A DNA stretch of 64,000 bases from Methanobacteriota archaeon (GTDB lineage: Archaea; Undinarchaeota; Undinarchaeia; Undinarchaeales; Undinarchaeaceae). The stretch's first letter is position 1; every line of letters begins with the position of its first letter. The stretch is from assembly GCA_002687935.1 (NCBI GenBank), contig NZBN01000007.1:69030-133029 (forward strand), read 5' to 3'. The notes under the pieces are model-generated. The model saw nothing but the letters and a program-made list of their open reading frames with translations. It made no database searches and had not been told where the DNA came from. This document shows positions 1-8,977 of the stretch, one piece after another. The position numbers and the translations under genes were made by a program.

Positions 1-762
1 TATTCCTGCAACCTCAACTCCGCCTGCGAAACTCACTGTATTGGCGTCTGATTCCCAAGCATCATAATACTCAACAGAATATTCTTCGTATCCTCCTGAA
101 TCTGTTTGCCTATAAATATGGAACACCGACACTCCTAAAACAATTATTTCATCGTCCCCGTCCCCGTCCAAATCCCCGACAAGTAGTGGTTTGTTCCCAA
201 TTATAATTTCCCCGTCATCTTTTCTGAAAGCTCTTAGGTCTCCCAAACTATCTCCTGCACCTTCAATCATATTTGAATCACTCGGACTTTCCTCTTCAAG
301 ACTTATTACGTCCCAATTTGTAAGCCCTGCAAGGTTTGAAGTGGTATAGTCATTCAATTGTTCATACTGTTCTGTATAATCTTTAATGTTAAAAATTACG
401 AGTTCCTTATCTTCTGTCAATGCTACGAAATCATCATCAATTCCGTCTCCATCAAGGTCTCCAACTCTTACTTGTACCCATGGGTTCCTCCCATTTCCGA
501 ATACATTCGGAAATTCATTTCCAACTTCCGGACCAAAGAAAAGTTTGGCGTCTCCGTCACCGTAACCTACTACCATTAGATTTCCTGGATTCCCCAGAGC
601 CACAAGTTCCAGTCCCTCAAATTGGAACGCATCCTTCACTCCAAAAATCTGTCCTCCCATATTGAAAATGAAAGCCGCGCCGATGAGTGAAAGTACTATG
701 GCGATTATCAGTGAGGCTCCGAAAGGAAGCCCTCCTTGCGCTTTTCTCATTTGTGTTTTCAT
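1..762 (-). CDS. Membrane-anchored FG-GAP/VCBS repeat surface protein (partial, C-terminus beyond window)
   Basis: The 254 visible codons stay open to the left edge, so the C-terminus is missing. The start (ATG at 760-762) lies one base after the TAA of the upstream FG-GAP gene, so the two are probably cotranscribed. Residues about 14-34 form one hydrophobic segment (GASLIIAIVLSLIGAAFIF) after a short basic N-terminus, suggesting an uncleaved anchor with an outside domain. Outside it, acidic calcium-binding loops recur (GDLDGDGIDDDFVAL, GDLDGDGDDEIIVLG), the hallmark of FG-GAP/integrin-like beta-propellers. The ligand is unknown; a role in surface adhesion or recognition is inference from the fold. 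Confidence 0.8.
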   Translation of the reverse strand, partial: MKTQMRKAQGGLPFGASLIIAIVLSLIGAAFIFNMGGQIFGVKDAFQFEGLELVALGNPGNLMVVGYGDGDAKLFFGPEVGNEFPNVFGNGRNPWVQVRVGDLDGDGIDDDFVALTEDKELVIFNIKDYTEQYEQLNDYTTSNLAGLTNWDVISLEEESPSDSNMIEGAGDSLGDLRAFRKDDGEIIIGNKPLLVGDLDGDGDDEIIVLGVSVFHIYRQTDSGGYEEYSVEYYDAWESDANTVSFAGGVEVAGI

Positions 763-763
763 T

Positions 764-2584
764 TTATTCGCTTATCAGAGTTTCTGACTCCTCTCCTGTT
801 TTTTCGCCGATGATATTCGCCGGGACAAGGCCTATCCAGCTGTTGAACCAGGTGGGGTCTGTCACAAATTTTTCACTATCATTTGTAAAACCTATATTAG
901 CCCAGGACCAAGGGAGTCTATTTATCATTTGTTCATCATTCATATCCTTGAGTCCTTCTATTCCTCCAGAAAGGAAGGTATCAATTTCACTATTTCCTAT
1001 TATGTAAACAGTTCCCGGCTCTTCTACTAAAACCAAGTCCATCTTGCCATTTCCTGTAAAGTCGTCGCAGGCAATATCAACCCATTTAACAGGCCAGTTT
1101 AGTGCACATTCATAATTGCCTGCCAACCAATTTGTGAAGTCCGTATATGCTACTAATACATTAAATGCAATTCCTCTGCTTCCAAATCTAATAAGATTCC
1201 AGTCATAATCAAAATCTATTTGATCACATTCTGACGAAGAAGTATAGTCTATGTCTATTATTGGTTGAGGTAGTTCTACAGAACCCTGTGAAACTATCTC
1301 TCCATAAGTACTACTTACTACATACTTTCTTACAGTTGGACTCAAACCCTCTCCCCTTCCTGGTACTGTATCTTCACTATTATATGTTCCAAACCAAGGG
1401 TTTGCATAGTCACTGCAACTCGGATTGGCCAGGTTTACAACCATGTCCTGAAGTAGTAGTATGTCATTATTTGATTTGTCACGATACCACAAATCCTCAT
1501 CAATCTGTGTCTCGTATATTGCCCCTGGTTGCGTGCTTGCTAGCGCTGGACTGTCGTCATAATCATATTCACAACCATCAACATAACCCTTCCAATCCAT
1601 ATCATAACCCCAAACTCCATATACATCAGACGTCAAGAATAGTATCTCGTCTTTTCCATCTTCATTGTAATCACACATGGTAGCTGAGGGATAAAGCTCC
1701 GCAAAGTTTGCTAACAATTCATCATTCTCATCATACATTGTCCTATAGTTTCCATTATCATCCTTCCAAATCTCAAATATCGCCAGGCTTCTCCTACTCT
1801 CTTCGTAATCACTGGCTGTTCTATATGCAACAACAATCTCTGTATTATCGTCGTAGTCAGCATTCCCAACAGCGACAGAGTCAACGCCACCTCCAAAACT
1901 TACGGAATGCGAAAATCCAATATTGTTATTTGCATTATCCGAGCAAAATTCGGATGTACAATATTCATCATATTCATCTATTACAGTTTTCACATAGCTA
2001 CTTCCGGTATAATCGTAAATAACAAGTTTATTCTCCCCGACAACTAATATCTCATCCTTTTCGTCATTGTCAAAGTCTCCTGCTGCAAGGGCGTTCTTTT
2101 CGTAGTTCATACCAGAATCAAAATGTAGTACGTCCCAATCCCAGTTCTCAAGATCTGAAACAGTTTTCACATTCAATGATGCTTCATCTGTATCTGTCAT
2201 CAAGGGAGCAATCTCATCAATAGGTATTATGATAATATCACTGCTATCTGAAAGTCCGATAACTTCGTCATAGCCGTCTCCGTCAAGGTCTCCTGCTGCA
2301 AGCCCATACCATGCGTCACTTCCTAAATTTGGAAATGTTGCCCCCACTTCTCCTTGTAGCTGAACCTTTACACTTGCATCTGGACCGTATCCAATAAGTC
2401 TAATATCTCCTTCATTCCCCAGAGCAATAAGCTCCTTCCCTTCTGTTGGAATAATATCTTCCGTTCCTCCAAACAGCCCACTTGCAAGTTTTCCAAGACC
2501 GAGAAGCCCTATCATAGTAGGTATAAGTACAATTATCAGAACGACTCCCAGAACTAATCCGGCTGCTGCTTTCCTATTGGGCAT
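764..2584 (-). CDS. Membrane-anchored FG-GAP/VCBS repeat surface protein
   Basis: A 606-residue protein with an N-terminal membrane anchor (about residues 8-33, GLVLGVVLIIVLIPTMIGLL) followed by a long acidic, Tyr/Asp-rich outer domain. At least five FG-GAP-type loops are visible: GDLDGDGYDEVIG, GDFDNDEKDEILVVG, GNADYDDNTEIVVAY, CDYNEDGKDEILFL and DDFTGNGKMDLVLVE. They probably form one seven-bladed calcium-binding beta-propeller. A TATA-like sequence at 2602-2612 lies about 25 bases before the ATG, so the message is probably leaderless. It is followed one base later by a paralogue of the same design. No catalytic motif is seen; adhesion or complex scaffolding at the cell surface is inferred. 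Confidence 0.85.
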   Translation of the reverse strand: MPNRKAAAGLVLGVVLIIVLIPTMIGLLGLGKLASGLFGGTEDIIPTEGKELIALGNEGDIRLIGYGPDASVKVQLQGEVGATFPNLGSDAWYGLAAGDLDGDGYDEVIGLSDSSDIIIIPIDEIAPLMTDTDEASLNVKTVSDLENWDWDVLHFDSGMNYEKNALAAGDFDNDEKDEILVVGENKLVIYDYTGSSYVKTVIDEYDEYCTSEFCSDNANNNIGFSHSVSFGGGVDSVAVGNADYDDNTEIVVAYRTASDYEESRRSLAIFEIWKDDNGNYRTMYDENDELLANFAELYPSATMCDYNEDGKDEILFLTSDVYGVWGYDMDWKGYVDGCEYDYDDSPALASTQPGAIYETQIDEDLWYRDKSNNDILLLQDMVVNLANPSCSDYANPWFGTYNSEDTVPGRGEGLSPTVRKYVVSSTYGEIVSQGSVELPQPIIDIDYTSSSECDQIDFDYDWNLIRFGSRGIAFNVLVAYTDFTNWLAGNYECALNWPVKWVDIACDDFTGNGKMDLVLVEEPGTVYIIGNSEIDTFLSGGIEGLKDMNDEQMINRLPWSWANIGFTNDSEKFVTDPTWFNSWIGLVPANIIGEKTGEESETLISE

Positions 2585-2659
2585 ACTTGCCCTTAATCCT
2601 GCTTTATATTAATTCTTTCCCCGCAAGTCTTTTATCATAGTCTTGTAATAAATAAAAAG

Positions 2660-3286
2660 ATGAAAGAAAATCCGGCAGGTGCAATAATCACCAGAATCAT
2701 CGGCGGAGTCGCACTTGTAGCAATTTCCCTGTATCTCCTCTTCGGTAAGTTTTCTGCTGCAATAAACAGCTCTCCGCAGAATAATGTCCTTGTACTCTTC
2801 CTTCTCTTACTCATGCTTCTTATATCGCGTATTACCGTCCTCACAAAAGTCGGCGTTGCATTCCTCTTCCCTATATTATTTGCAGTTAATTTGGTCTACG
2901 GAACTTTGGCAACGCTTCTAATTCTTTGGGTTTCAACAATGCTCTTCATCTTTTTGGCACTTAAACCAACTCCGATAGATATGTTCATACACAAGGGAGC
3001 CGGTCCTGCTATAACCCAGACTATTTACATGTCGCTCTGGATAGTTCTTGTTGGAATTAGCTTTTCAGTTGTTCCGTTCAATGAGGTTCTTTCGAATCTT
3101 CGTGTTTTCTATCTCAGTTGGCTCGCAGTTTATGTCACTTTCATGTACTTTGCATACAGAATCTTTACTGCCGATCCAATTCCCCAAATACTGCTCAATG
3201 TGTTCTCAAGTGCTGGTTTTCAATATCTCACAATAACTTTCTTCGAGGCATCTTATAGAAGTTACATAATTGCGATGGCGGCTTAA
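2660..3286 (+). CDS. Multi-pass membrane protein of unknown function
   Basis: A 208-residue protein that is almost entirely hydrophobic, with about six predicted transmembrane helices (the first around residues 10-30, the last around 140-160). It has few charged residues and no motif I recognise. The start is ATG at 2660, with a TATA-like element (cttttatca, about 2628-2636) fitting a leaderless message. The stop is separated from the ATG of the following nuclease gene by one base, so the two are likely cotranscribed, but no functional link is evident. Confidence 0.7.
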   Translation: MKENPAGAIITRIIGGVALVAISLYLLFGKFSAAINSSPQNNVLVLFLLLLMLLISRITVLTKVGVAFLFPILFAVNLVYGTLATLLILWVSTMLFIFLALKPTPIDMFIHKGAGPAITQTIYMSLWIVLVGISFSVVPFNEVLSNLRVFYLSWLAVYVTFMYFAYRIFTADPIPQILLNVFSSAGFQYLTITFFEASYRSYIIAMAA

Positions 3287-3287
3287 A

Positions 3288-4748
3288 ATGACTAAAATAG
3301 ATGAGCTTTTCAAGAAATGCACTGAAGGCAATGGAAAATTTGTCAAAGGAGGGGATCTTGCCAATTACATCAAGGAGCCCTTCATAATTTACTGTAATGA
3401 CTTTGCCCCGGAAGATGCTCGTGACAAACCGAAAAGATTTCAGGAGCTTCTGTCAGAGGCAGGAATGAAGCATGAAGCCGACTCAATAGAGGCTCAACAT
3501 CCTGGAATGAATCCACTCAAGTTTACAAAGGAAAGAGAAGGCTTCAAACTGGTGCTAGATGCTTTTTTCACAGGAAAAGAAGCCGTCGCAAATGGTCCTC
3601 TTATCTATCTTCCAGAAAATCTCATAGGTCGGGCAGATCTTCTTGAGAAAAGGAAAGGGGAAAGCGTTTTTGGAAATTATCATTATATTGTGAAGGAAAT
3701 AAAACTCGCCAAGAATCTAAAGCGAGATCACGTTCTTCAGGCAGCTTATTACAATCTTGTTCTTGGAAAAATACAGGGCTTTACACCTGAGGAATTTTAT
3801 CTTGTAAATCGAAATAACGATATTTTCTCTTACAAGTTTTCTGATTACAAATCAACACTCGAACTCGCTATTTCCGATGTCCTAAAAATAAAAACTGGCG
3901 AAATTATTCCTTCGGCAACATATGGCTCTGTAAAATATAACTGGACGACTTACACGAATAAGATAGCAAAGGAAGCTGATGACGTTTCACTTATCCCTGG
4001 AATCTCCGGGGCAATGAAGACAAAACTAAATTCTTCCCAGTTTTTCACAGTTTCCGATATAATGGAAGCCGATATTTCAAATTTGACAGATATAGAGGGT
4101 ATCGGAGACGTGAAAGCAAGCCAGTTCAAACTTTGCGCAGAGTCACTAAAAACCGGAAAGCCATTACTCAAGAACAAGGATGCAATAATTCTGCCAGATA
4201 CGAAATCTGAACTGTATTTCGACTTGGAGGGGACTGATGAAGTAACTTCTGGAGCCGAGCCCTTTGATTATCTGATGGGTATTCTTGAATCGGAGAATGG
4301 CTCTGAAAAATACATATCCTTCTTGGCCGAGACGCCAGACGATGAGGAAAAAATCTTCCGTGACTTCCTAAAGTACTTGGATTCAAAAGAAGATTATATC
4401 CTCTATCACTGGAATACCTACGAAGTCACTGCACTGAAAAAACTTTTTGAAAAGTACCAGGTTGATGGAACAAAGATTCTTAAAAGAATGGTAGATTTAT
4501 ACAGAGTTTCTCACAAATCAATTGTTTTTCCTCTCTACTCCTACTCTCTGAAAGCTATCGCAAAATTCTTAAAACCGGATTCATGGAGGCACGAAGATGT
4601 TGACGCTATGCAGTCGATTGTGCTCTACAAGGAATTTGTTGATACTGGGGACAGGGAAAAGCTCCAGAAAGTCATAGATTATAATGAAGATGATTGCAGG
4701 GCAACTTTGCTTGTAAAGAAGTATCTTGCAAATCTAATAAAACAGTAA
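3288..4748 (+). CDS. TM0106-family RecB-like nuclease with C-terminal RNase H-like (YprB) exonuclease domain
   Basis: A 486-residue protein with two nuclease folds. The N-terminal ~190 residues look like a PD-(D/E)XK RecB-type domain: GRADLLEK supplies the Asp and VKEIKLAK the E-x-K pair. The middle (~residues 225-285) has helix-hairpin-helix-like motifs (LIPGISGAMKTKL and IEGIGDVKASQFK) for DNA backbone binding. The C-terminal ~180 residues are RNase H-like: D-x-E in LYFDLEGTDE, HWNTYEVTALKKL, and the final acidic motif YNEDDCRATLLV. This matches the TM0106/YprB architecture known in archaea and bacteria. I chose the ATG at 3288, one base after the previous stop, over an in-frame ATG 18 bases upstream inside the neighbour. 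Role: DNA repair or processing, substrate unknown. Confidence 0.8.
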   Translation: MTKIDELFKKCTEGNGKFVKGGDLANYIKEPFIIYCNDFAPEDARDKPKRFQELLSEAGMKHEADSIEAQHPGMNPLKFTKEREGFKLVLDAFFTGKEAVANGPLIYLPENLIGRADLLEKRKGESVFGNYHYIVKEIKLAKNLKRDHVLQAAYYNLVLGKIQGFTPEEFYLVNRNNDIFSYKFSDYKSTLELAISDVLKIKTGEIIPSATYGSVKYNWTTYTNKIAKEADDVSLIPGISGAMKTKLNSSQFFTVSDIMEADISNLTDIEGIGDVKASQFKLCAESLKTGKPLLKNKDAIILPDTKSELYFDLEGTDEVTSGAEPFDYLMGILESENGSEKYISFLAETPDDEEKIFRDFLKYLDSKEDYILYHWNTYEVTALKKLFEKYQVDGTKILKRMVDLYRVSHKSIVFPLYSYSLKAIAKFLKPDSWRHEDVDAMQSIVLYKEFVDTGDREKLQKVIDYNEDDCRATLLVKKYLANLIKQ

Positions 4749-4750
4749 GC

Positions 4751-4758
4751 TTTATATA
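4751..4758 (+). promoter_or_regulatory. TATA box of the thermosome gene
   Basis: The sequence tttatata lies about 55 bases before the thermosome ATG, implying a start of transcription near 4780 and a leader of roughly 28 bases. That leader carries a Shine-Dalgarno site, ggaggt at 4796-4801, seven bases before the ATG at 4808, complementary to the 16S 3' end present in this window. Confidence 0.65.
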
Positions 4759-4807
4759 TCACCTCAAGTAGAGTAAGGACACTACGTAATACTTGGAGGT
4801 ATTAGAG

Positions 4808-6451
4808 ATGACACAAATGACTGGACAACCAGTAATAGTTCTATCTGAGAATTCTAAAAGAACTCTTGGAAGGGACGCACAAAGAATGAATATTATGGCA
4901 GGTCGCATTGTAGCGGAAGCCGTAAGAACTACTCTTGGTCCAAAAGGAATGGACAAGATGCTTGTCGACTCGCTTGGAGATATTGTTATCACAAATGATG
5001 GCGCTACTCTGCTCGGCGAGATGGACATACAACACCCTGCAGCTAAGATGCTTGTTGAAGTATCAAAGGCTCAGGAAGACGAAGTCGGAGATGGAACAAC
5101 AACTGCTGTGATAATCGCAGGAGAACTTCTCAAGGAATCAGAGGCTCTTCTCGACCAGAACATACATCCGACTGTTATTGTACAGGGCTACAGAAAAGCG
5201 AATGATATTGCTCAGGAATTTCTGGCTTCAGCGGGAGAAAATGTTTCTCCAGATGATACTGGAATTCTAGAAAAAGTTGCTATGACTGCAATGACTGGAA
5301 AGTCAGCAGAGAGAGCAAGAGAAAGTCTTGCAAAACTCGCAGTTAAGGCTGTAACACTTGTTGCAGACGAGTCAAATGGCTCACTTTCTGTCGATCTTGA
5401 TAATATCAAGATTGAGAAAAAGAGTGGAGGCTCAATTGACGATAGCGAGCTTATAATGGGACTCATAATCGACAAAGAGCGAGTTCACCCTGGAATGCCT
5501 CAGTCTGTCAGCGGTGCAAAGATAGCTCTTGTTGACGCAGCTCTTGAGGTAAAGGAAACTGAAACCGATTCTGAAATCAGAATCACTGATCCAAACCAGC
5601 TTCAGGCCTTCCTTTCACAGGAAGAGGGAATGCTCCGAGATATGACTGACAAAGTTAAAGCATCCGGGGCAAAGGTACTCTTCTGTCAGAAGGGAATTGA
5701 CGATATGGCACAGCACTTCCTTGCAAAAGAAGGAATCTTCGCTGTAAGACGTGTCAAAAAGTCCGATATGGAAAAACTATCCCGTGCAACAGGCGCAAGT
5801 ATAATTTCAAATCTTGACGACCTTGACAAGGAAAGCCTTGGAAATGCCGGAAGCGTCGAGGAACGCAAGATTTCCGGAGACTCAATGGTCTTCGTTACTG
5901 ACTGCAAATCTCCAAAGGCTGTTTCTCTTCTAGTAAGGGGCGGAACTGACCATGTGGTTGATGAAGTCAAGCGCGCACTGGATGATGCAATCGGTGGCGT
6001 TTCAGCAACACTTGAAACTGGAAAGATAGTCGCAGGCGGAGGCGCAATTGAGATAGAAGTTTCCAAGACTATCCGAAAAGCTGCAGAGAAGGTCAGTGGA
6101 AGAGAACAGCTGGCAATAAATGCCTTTGCGGATGCTCTGGAAATTGTTCCAAAGACACTGGCAGAGAATGCCGGTCTTGATCCGATTGACAAAATGACTG
6201 AGCTAAGGTCTGCACATGACAAGAAGGGTCAGAACTCACACGGTCTTGATGTGTTCCTCGGAAAGGTCATCGACATGCAGAAGGAAGGTGTTCTTGAGCC
6301 TCTTAAGATTAAGACACAGGCAATTAAGAGCGCATCAGAAGCAGCGGAAATGATAATCCGCATCGATGATGTAATCTCTGCCAAGGAGCTTGGCAAGGGA
6401 GGAGCCCCAGCAATGCCCCCAGAAATGGGCGGAATGCCGGGCATGATGTAA
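4808..6451 (+). CDS. thsA: Thermosome (group II chaperonin) subunit
   Basis: A 547-residue ATP-dependent group II chaperonin subunit that folds cytosolic proteins in a double-ring complex with a built-in lid. Visible hallmarks are [19 protein letters not shown], the ATPase motif GDGTTTAVI near residue 94, VAGGGAIE and the Met/Gly-rich tail GGMPGMM. The length is normal. Reading could open at an upstream TTG (4793), but ggaggt lies across that codon and is correctly spaced for the ATG at 4808, so I use the ATG. The gene stands alone, with its own TATA box and a strong hairpin terminator directly downstream. It is the only chaperonin gene in the window; whether paralogues exist elsewhere cannot be seen. 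Confidence 0.97.
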   Translation: MTQMTGQPVIVLSENSKRTLGRDAQRMNIMAGRIVAEAVRTTLGPKGMDKMLVDSLGDIVITNDGATLLGEMDIQHPAAKMLVEVSKAQEDEVGDGTTTAVIIAGELLKESEALLDQNIHPTVIVQGYRKANDIAQEFLASAGENVSPDDTGILEKVAMTAMTGKSAERARESLAKLAVKAVTLVADESNGSLSVDLDNIKIEKKSGGSIDDSELIMGLIIDKERVHPGMPQSVSGAKIALVDAALEVKETETDSEIRITDPNQLQAFLSQEEGMLRDMTDKVKASGAKVLFCQKGIDDMAQHFLAKEGIFAVRRVKKSDMEKLSRATGASIISNLDDLDKESLGNAGSVEERKISGDSMVFVTDCKSPKAVSLLVRGGTDHVVDEVKRALDDAIGGVSATLETGKIVAGGGAIEIEVSKTIRKAAEKVSGREQLAINAFADALEIVPKTLAENAGLDPIDKMTELRSAHDKKGQNSHGLDVFLGKVIDMQKEGVLEPLKIKTQAIKSASEAAEMIIRIDDVISAKELGKGGAPAMPPEMGGMPGMM

Positions 6452-6464
6452 TATCCTGAAATCT

Positions 6465-6491
6465 GGGGCCTTCGGGCCCCCTTTCTTTTTT
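6465..6491 (+). terminator. Hairpin terminator after the thermosome gene
   Basis: A perfect 6-bp stem, ggggcc (6465-6470) and ggcccc (6475-6480), closes a uucg tetraloop and is followed by a pyrimidine tract rich in T (6481-6491). It begins 14 bases after the stop codon. UUCG loops are exceptionally stable. Confidence 0.75.
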
Positions 6492-6512
6492 CCCCACTCT
6501 TTAAAAGCAACA

Positions 6513-6520
6513 TTTATATA
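6513..6520 (+). promoter_or_regulatory. TATA box of the pilus operon
   Basis: The sequence tttatata lies 26-33 bases ahead of the ATG at 6546, so the first gene of the type IV pilus operon is probably translated from a leaderless or nearly leaderless message. Confidence 0.6.
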
Positions 6521-6545
6521 GACTCTCCCTTTAAACCGAGTAGCC

Positions 6546-7124
6546 ATGGCGGAAGAGTCTGAATCATACGAAGTTGTTGCGTCAAGCCCTTATGACGAGC
6601 TCGAACGAAAGGAAGAGAAGCTCGAGCACGATATAAATGAAATTAAATCCGCTCTGCGCGGCACTGTCGGGCTCACAAAAATTGAATCACACGCAGACGA
6701 ATTCATAAAAAAAATGATGGGGCTCTTAGAGTCAACCCAGAGAATGCAGGAGCAGGTTTCAAAGTCAAATCAGCAAGTCGCTGAAAAAATCCAGAATGCT
6801 CTTGATTTGATGAATGAGACAAACCGTGGGCTTTCTCAGAAGCTTTCCAAAATACTTACAATATTCGCCGAAGCAACAGAGGCAATGGAAACCGAGGAAG
6901 AAGGCAGCATAAAGGAAGTTTCATCGGCTATCGGGGATATGAAATCTGCAATGAACGATTTCAAGGCACAAAACAAGCAATTATCTCAGACTCTCAATTC
7001 CTTAGAAATGTATTTAAAGAGACAGAGCGTAGCTCCCCAAAGAGTGGCAAGGGTTCCTGTGCCTGTTCAGAAACCTCAGCAGCCACGAAGGCAGTTGCCT
7101 CCCCCTCCACTACCTCCACAATAA
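6546..7124 (+). CDS. Coiled-coil protein with proline-rich tail, first gene of the pilus operon
   Basis: A 192-residue soluble protein, mostly predicted coiled coil (about residues 18-160, rich in E, K, Q, S and heptad leucines), ending in a proline-rich tail (VPVPVQKPQQPRRQLPPPPL). It has no signal peptide or membrane segment, so it is cytosolic. It heads an operon of pilins, a secretion ATPase and platform proteins. Archaeal motility operons often carry coiled-coil accessory proteins (FlaC/D/E type); this position and shape suggest a comparable scaffold for the pilus base, but I see no sequence match strong enough to call it that. Confidence 0.7.
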   Translation: MAEESESYEVVASSPYDELERKEEKLEHDINEIKSALRGTVGLTKIESHADEFIKKMMGLLESTQRMQEQVSKSNQQVAEKIQNALDLMNETNRGLSQKLSKILTIFAEATEAMETEEEGSIKEVSSAIGDMKSAMNDFKAQNKQLSQTLNSLEMYLKRQSVAPQRVARVPVPVQKPQQPRRQLPPPPLPPQ

Positions 7125-7125
7125 T

Positions 7126-7329
7126 ATGACTACAAGAAAATCCCGTAAAATCGTAATCCAGATAACAATAATTCTGGCTTTTATATTCTCTCTAGTAATT
7201 GCCTATATTGCGAGAGGAACCGGTATGTCTTCAATGCTCTTAATTTTCATGGCAGGTCTTCAGGTCATTGTCCTGCTTTCAATATTATATGTCCTTGAAA
7301 CTGTGATCGAGATTATAGAGGTAAAATGA
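7126..7329 (+). CDS. Small two-helix membrane protein of the pilus operon
   Basis: A 67-residue protein with a basic N-terminus (TTRKSRK) and two hydrophobic helices, about residues 9-28 and 36-60, joined by a short Gly-containing loop. It starts one base after the stop of the coiled-coil gene and overlaps the next pilin gene by four bases, so translation is likely coupled. No family is recognised; a small membrane component of the pilus base is plausible from context only. Confidence 0.65.
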   Translation: MTTRKSRKIVIQITIILAFIFSLVIAYIARGTGMSSMLLIFMAGLQVIVLLSILYVLETVIEIIEVK

Positions 7330-7823
7330 GATTTCCAAAATTCTTTTCAAGTAAAAAGGGAATAACTCCTATAATTTCGGTTATTCTACTTCTTATGATG
7401 ACTATAGCAATAGCCGGTCTAGCTTATACTTTCCTTCAGAGAATGCAGGGTACAATCCAGACTTCAAGCGAGAACACAAGTCTGGAATTGCTCGGTGGTC
7501 TTAATGTTCAGCTGAAAGTTGAAGGTTTTGTGGCAAATTGCTCAGCAAGCACAGATAAAGCAAACATCACAATTTATGTAAGAAATGCGGGAACGGAGCA
7601 GGCTGAGAAGCTTCAACTCTTTGTCGATGATGCTCTTCAGTCAAATATGGCGAATGATACACTCGCCGCAGGTACTGTAACTTCTTATAGCGGAGGCGTC
7701 TTGAATGATGTTTCCTGTTCTGAGTGGATAAACAAAACAAAAGAAGTAAGACTTTCTTCAAAAGAGACCTCTGCAGAGAAGCTCATAAAATTCACCTGCA
7801 CATATTCCAGCTACCTGTGCTGA
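7326..7823 (+). CDS. Archaeal type IV pilin-like protein
   Basis: A 165-residue protein with a type IV pilin-like (class III) signal: basic SSKKG, then ITPIISVILLLMMTIAIAGL, very close to the archaeal pilin N-terminal domain (consensus around SPVIGVILMVAIT). Cleavage by a prepilin peptidase is expected after the KKG. The remaining ~125 residues form an outer domain with four Cys residues, probably a beta-rich pilin head. It overlaps the upstream gene by four bases and abuts the next pilin gene. No prepilin peptidase gene lies in the operon. Confidence 0.8.
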   Translation: MRFPKFFSSKKGITPIISVILLLMMTIAIAGLAYTFLQRMQGTIQTSSENTSLELLGGLNVQLKVEGFVANCSASTDKANITIYVRNAGTEQAEKLQLFVDDALQSNMANDTLAAGTVTSYSGGVLNDVSCSEWINKTKEVRLSSKETSAEKLIKFTCTYSSYLC

Positions 7824-8489
7824 ATGTCCTTTCATATTATGGTTTCCAATTACCGCTCTAGAAAAGGACAGTCTCCGGTTATATCTTCTGTCGTGATGAT
7901 TCTTGTTGTAACAGCTCTTGTTATACTGACTTTTAGCTGGGGAAAGGAAATGCTGGAAAGTCAGCAGGTTTCAGTCACGGTTACTTATTCTCAGGCAAAA
8001 CTTCTTGACATAAAAAACGCAATTCTTGAAGTTGGACAGGAGCAGATAAACTCAACTCGTATAGTTCGCATGAATCTTAGAATGGGCAGTTTATCTGTTC
8101 TGAATGGAAGTCACTGTTCCGGAGCTAATGTAAACAAGAACGCAATTTTATACAATCTTACGAACGGCAGAAAGCTCATAAATTCATTAGATTGGGTGTC
8201 AATAGATCCGATTGAGCCGAATATCCGTTGCTCTGCCAATCAGACTAATAGCAGTTCGGGGGTTCTCATTGCCAGACCCTTTTCAGTGGGTAACAGCTAC
8301 GCAAATTCCTTCATGATGTGGTTCAGACAGATAAATGACACAACTTCTTCAACTTCATATTTGATTAACATATCTCTTGGTGAAGTTTCCAGGATTTCTG
8401 GAACTTCTGCAACTGTCGTAGTAAGAAACATTGGCAGAGTCAATAGTAGTGGAACAATACATACAAATGTCCTTGTTGATCTCAGATAA
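7824..8489 (+). CDS. Archaeal type IV pilin-like protein
   Basis: A 221-residue protein with a type IV pilin signal, RSRKGQSPVISSVVMILVVT, and a hydrophobic helix at about residues 16-36 that would pack in the pilus core. The outer domain is Asn/Ser-rich with several N-x-S/T sequons (for example NGSHCSGAN and NQTNSSSG), so surface N-glycosylation is possible. The ATG directly follows the previous TGA; a second ATG seven codons... six residues downstream (VSNYRSRKG context) is also possible. Likely a minor or major pilin of the same filament. Confidence 0.78.
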   Translation: MSFHIMVSNYRSRKGQSPVISSVVMILVVTALVILTFSWGKEMLESQQVSVTVTYSQAKLLDIKNAILEVGQEQINSTRIVRMNLRMGSLSVLNGSHCSGANVNKNAILYNLTNGRKLINSLDWVSIDPIEPNIRCSANQTNSSSGVLIARPFSVGNSYANSFMMWFRQINDTTSSTSYLINISLGEVSRISGTSATVVVRNIGRVNSSGTIHTNVLVDLR

Positions 8490-8500
8490 GACATCAAAAT

Positions 8501-8511
8501 AGATAAATAAG
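8501..8511 (+). promoter_or_regulatory. Possible internal promoter in the pilus operon
   Basis: The AT-rich element agataaataag sits in the only sizeable gap of the operon (41 bases) and about 25 bases before the ATG at 8531, the spacing of a leaderless archaeal promoter. It could let the ATPase and platform genes be expressed separately from the first pilins. Confidence 0.4.
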
Positions 8512-8530
8512 CGCTTTCTTTAGTCGTAAT

Positions 8531-8977
8531 ATGGGCTTCTCCAATCGTAAAGCTAGCACGGCCATATTTGAGCAGGTATGCTTTGCGATTATGGGCGTTT
8601 TCATCTTTGTAATGTTTCTAACAGTTTTTGGCGGAATAAAGGACGAGATGTCTGATTTTCAGGCAGGTCACCAGTTCAGAAATGTTGCTTCCTATGTCCA
8701 CCTCGCTATTTCTAACTCCTATATTTATGGAAGATATGTGGACAATTACTCACTCAATATAGAACTTCCTCCATATCTCGCAGGTCATCGCTATTTGGTT
8801 ATTGCAAATAACACCTCAATACTGGTCAGAGATGAATTCTATGACATAAATCGTACCCACCCTCTACTGAAATTTAACATTTCAATCAATGGAAGTTTCA
8901 GTTCAACAGCCGGAGGGCGGCATCGCATAGCTTATAATTCAACAGCCGGTATTATGGTATTAGAGGATATAGCATGA
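8531..8977 (+). CDS. Pilin-like / FlaF-FlaG-like membrane-anchored protein
   Basis: A 148-residue protein with an N-terminal hydrophobic helix (about residues 16-34, CFAIMGVFIFVMFLTVFGG) and an outer domain of about 110 residues with several N-x-S/T sequons. The shape resembles pilin-like stator or minor-pilin proteins of archaeal filaments. Its stop overlaps the ATG of the secretion ATPase (ATGA), indicating translational coupling. The family assignment is structural and contextual rather than by a defining motif. Confidence 0.65.
   Translation: MGFSNRKASTAIFEQVCFAIMGVFIFVMFLTVFGGIKDEMSDFQAGHQFRNVASYVHLAISNSYIYGRYVDNYSLNIELPPYLAGHRYLVIANNTSILVRDEFYDINRTHPLLKFNISINGSFSSTAGGRHRIAYNSTAGIMVLEDIA

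Noticed and set aside
4793-4807. TTG start five codons upstream for the thermosome
   Set aside because: The Shine-Dalgarno site ggaggt overlaps this codon and is correctly spaced only for the ATG at 4808.
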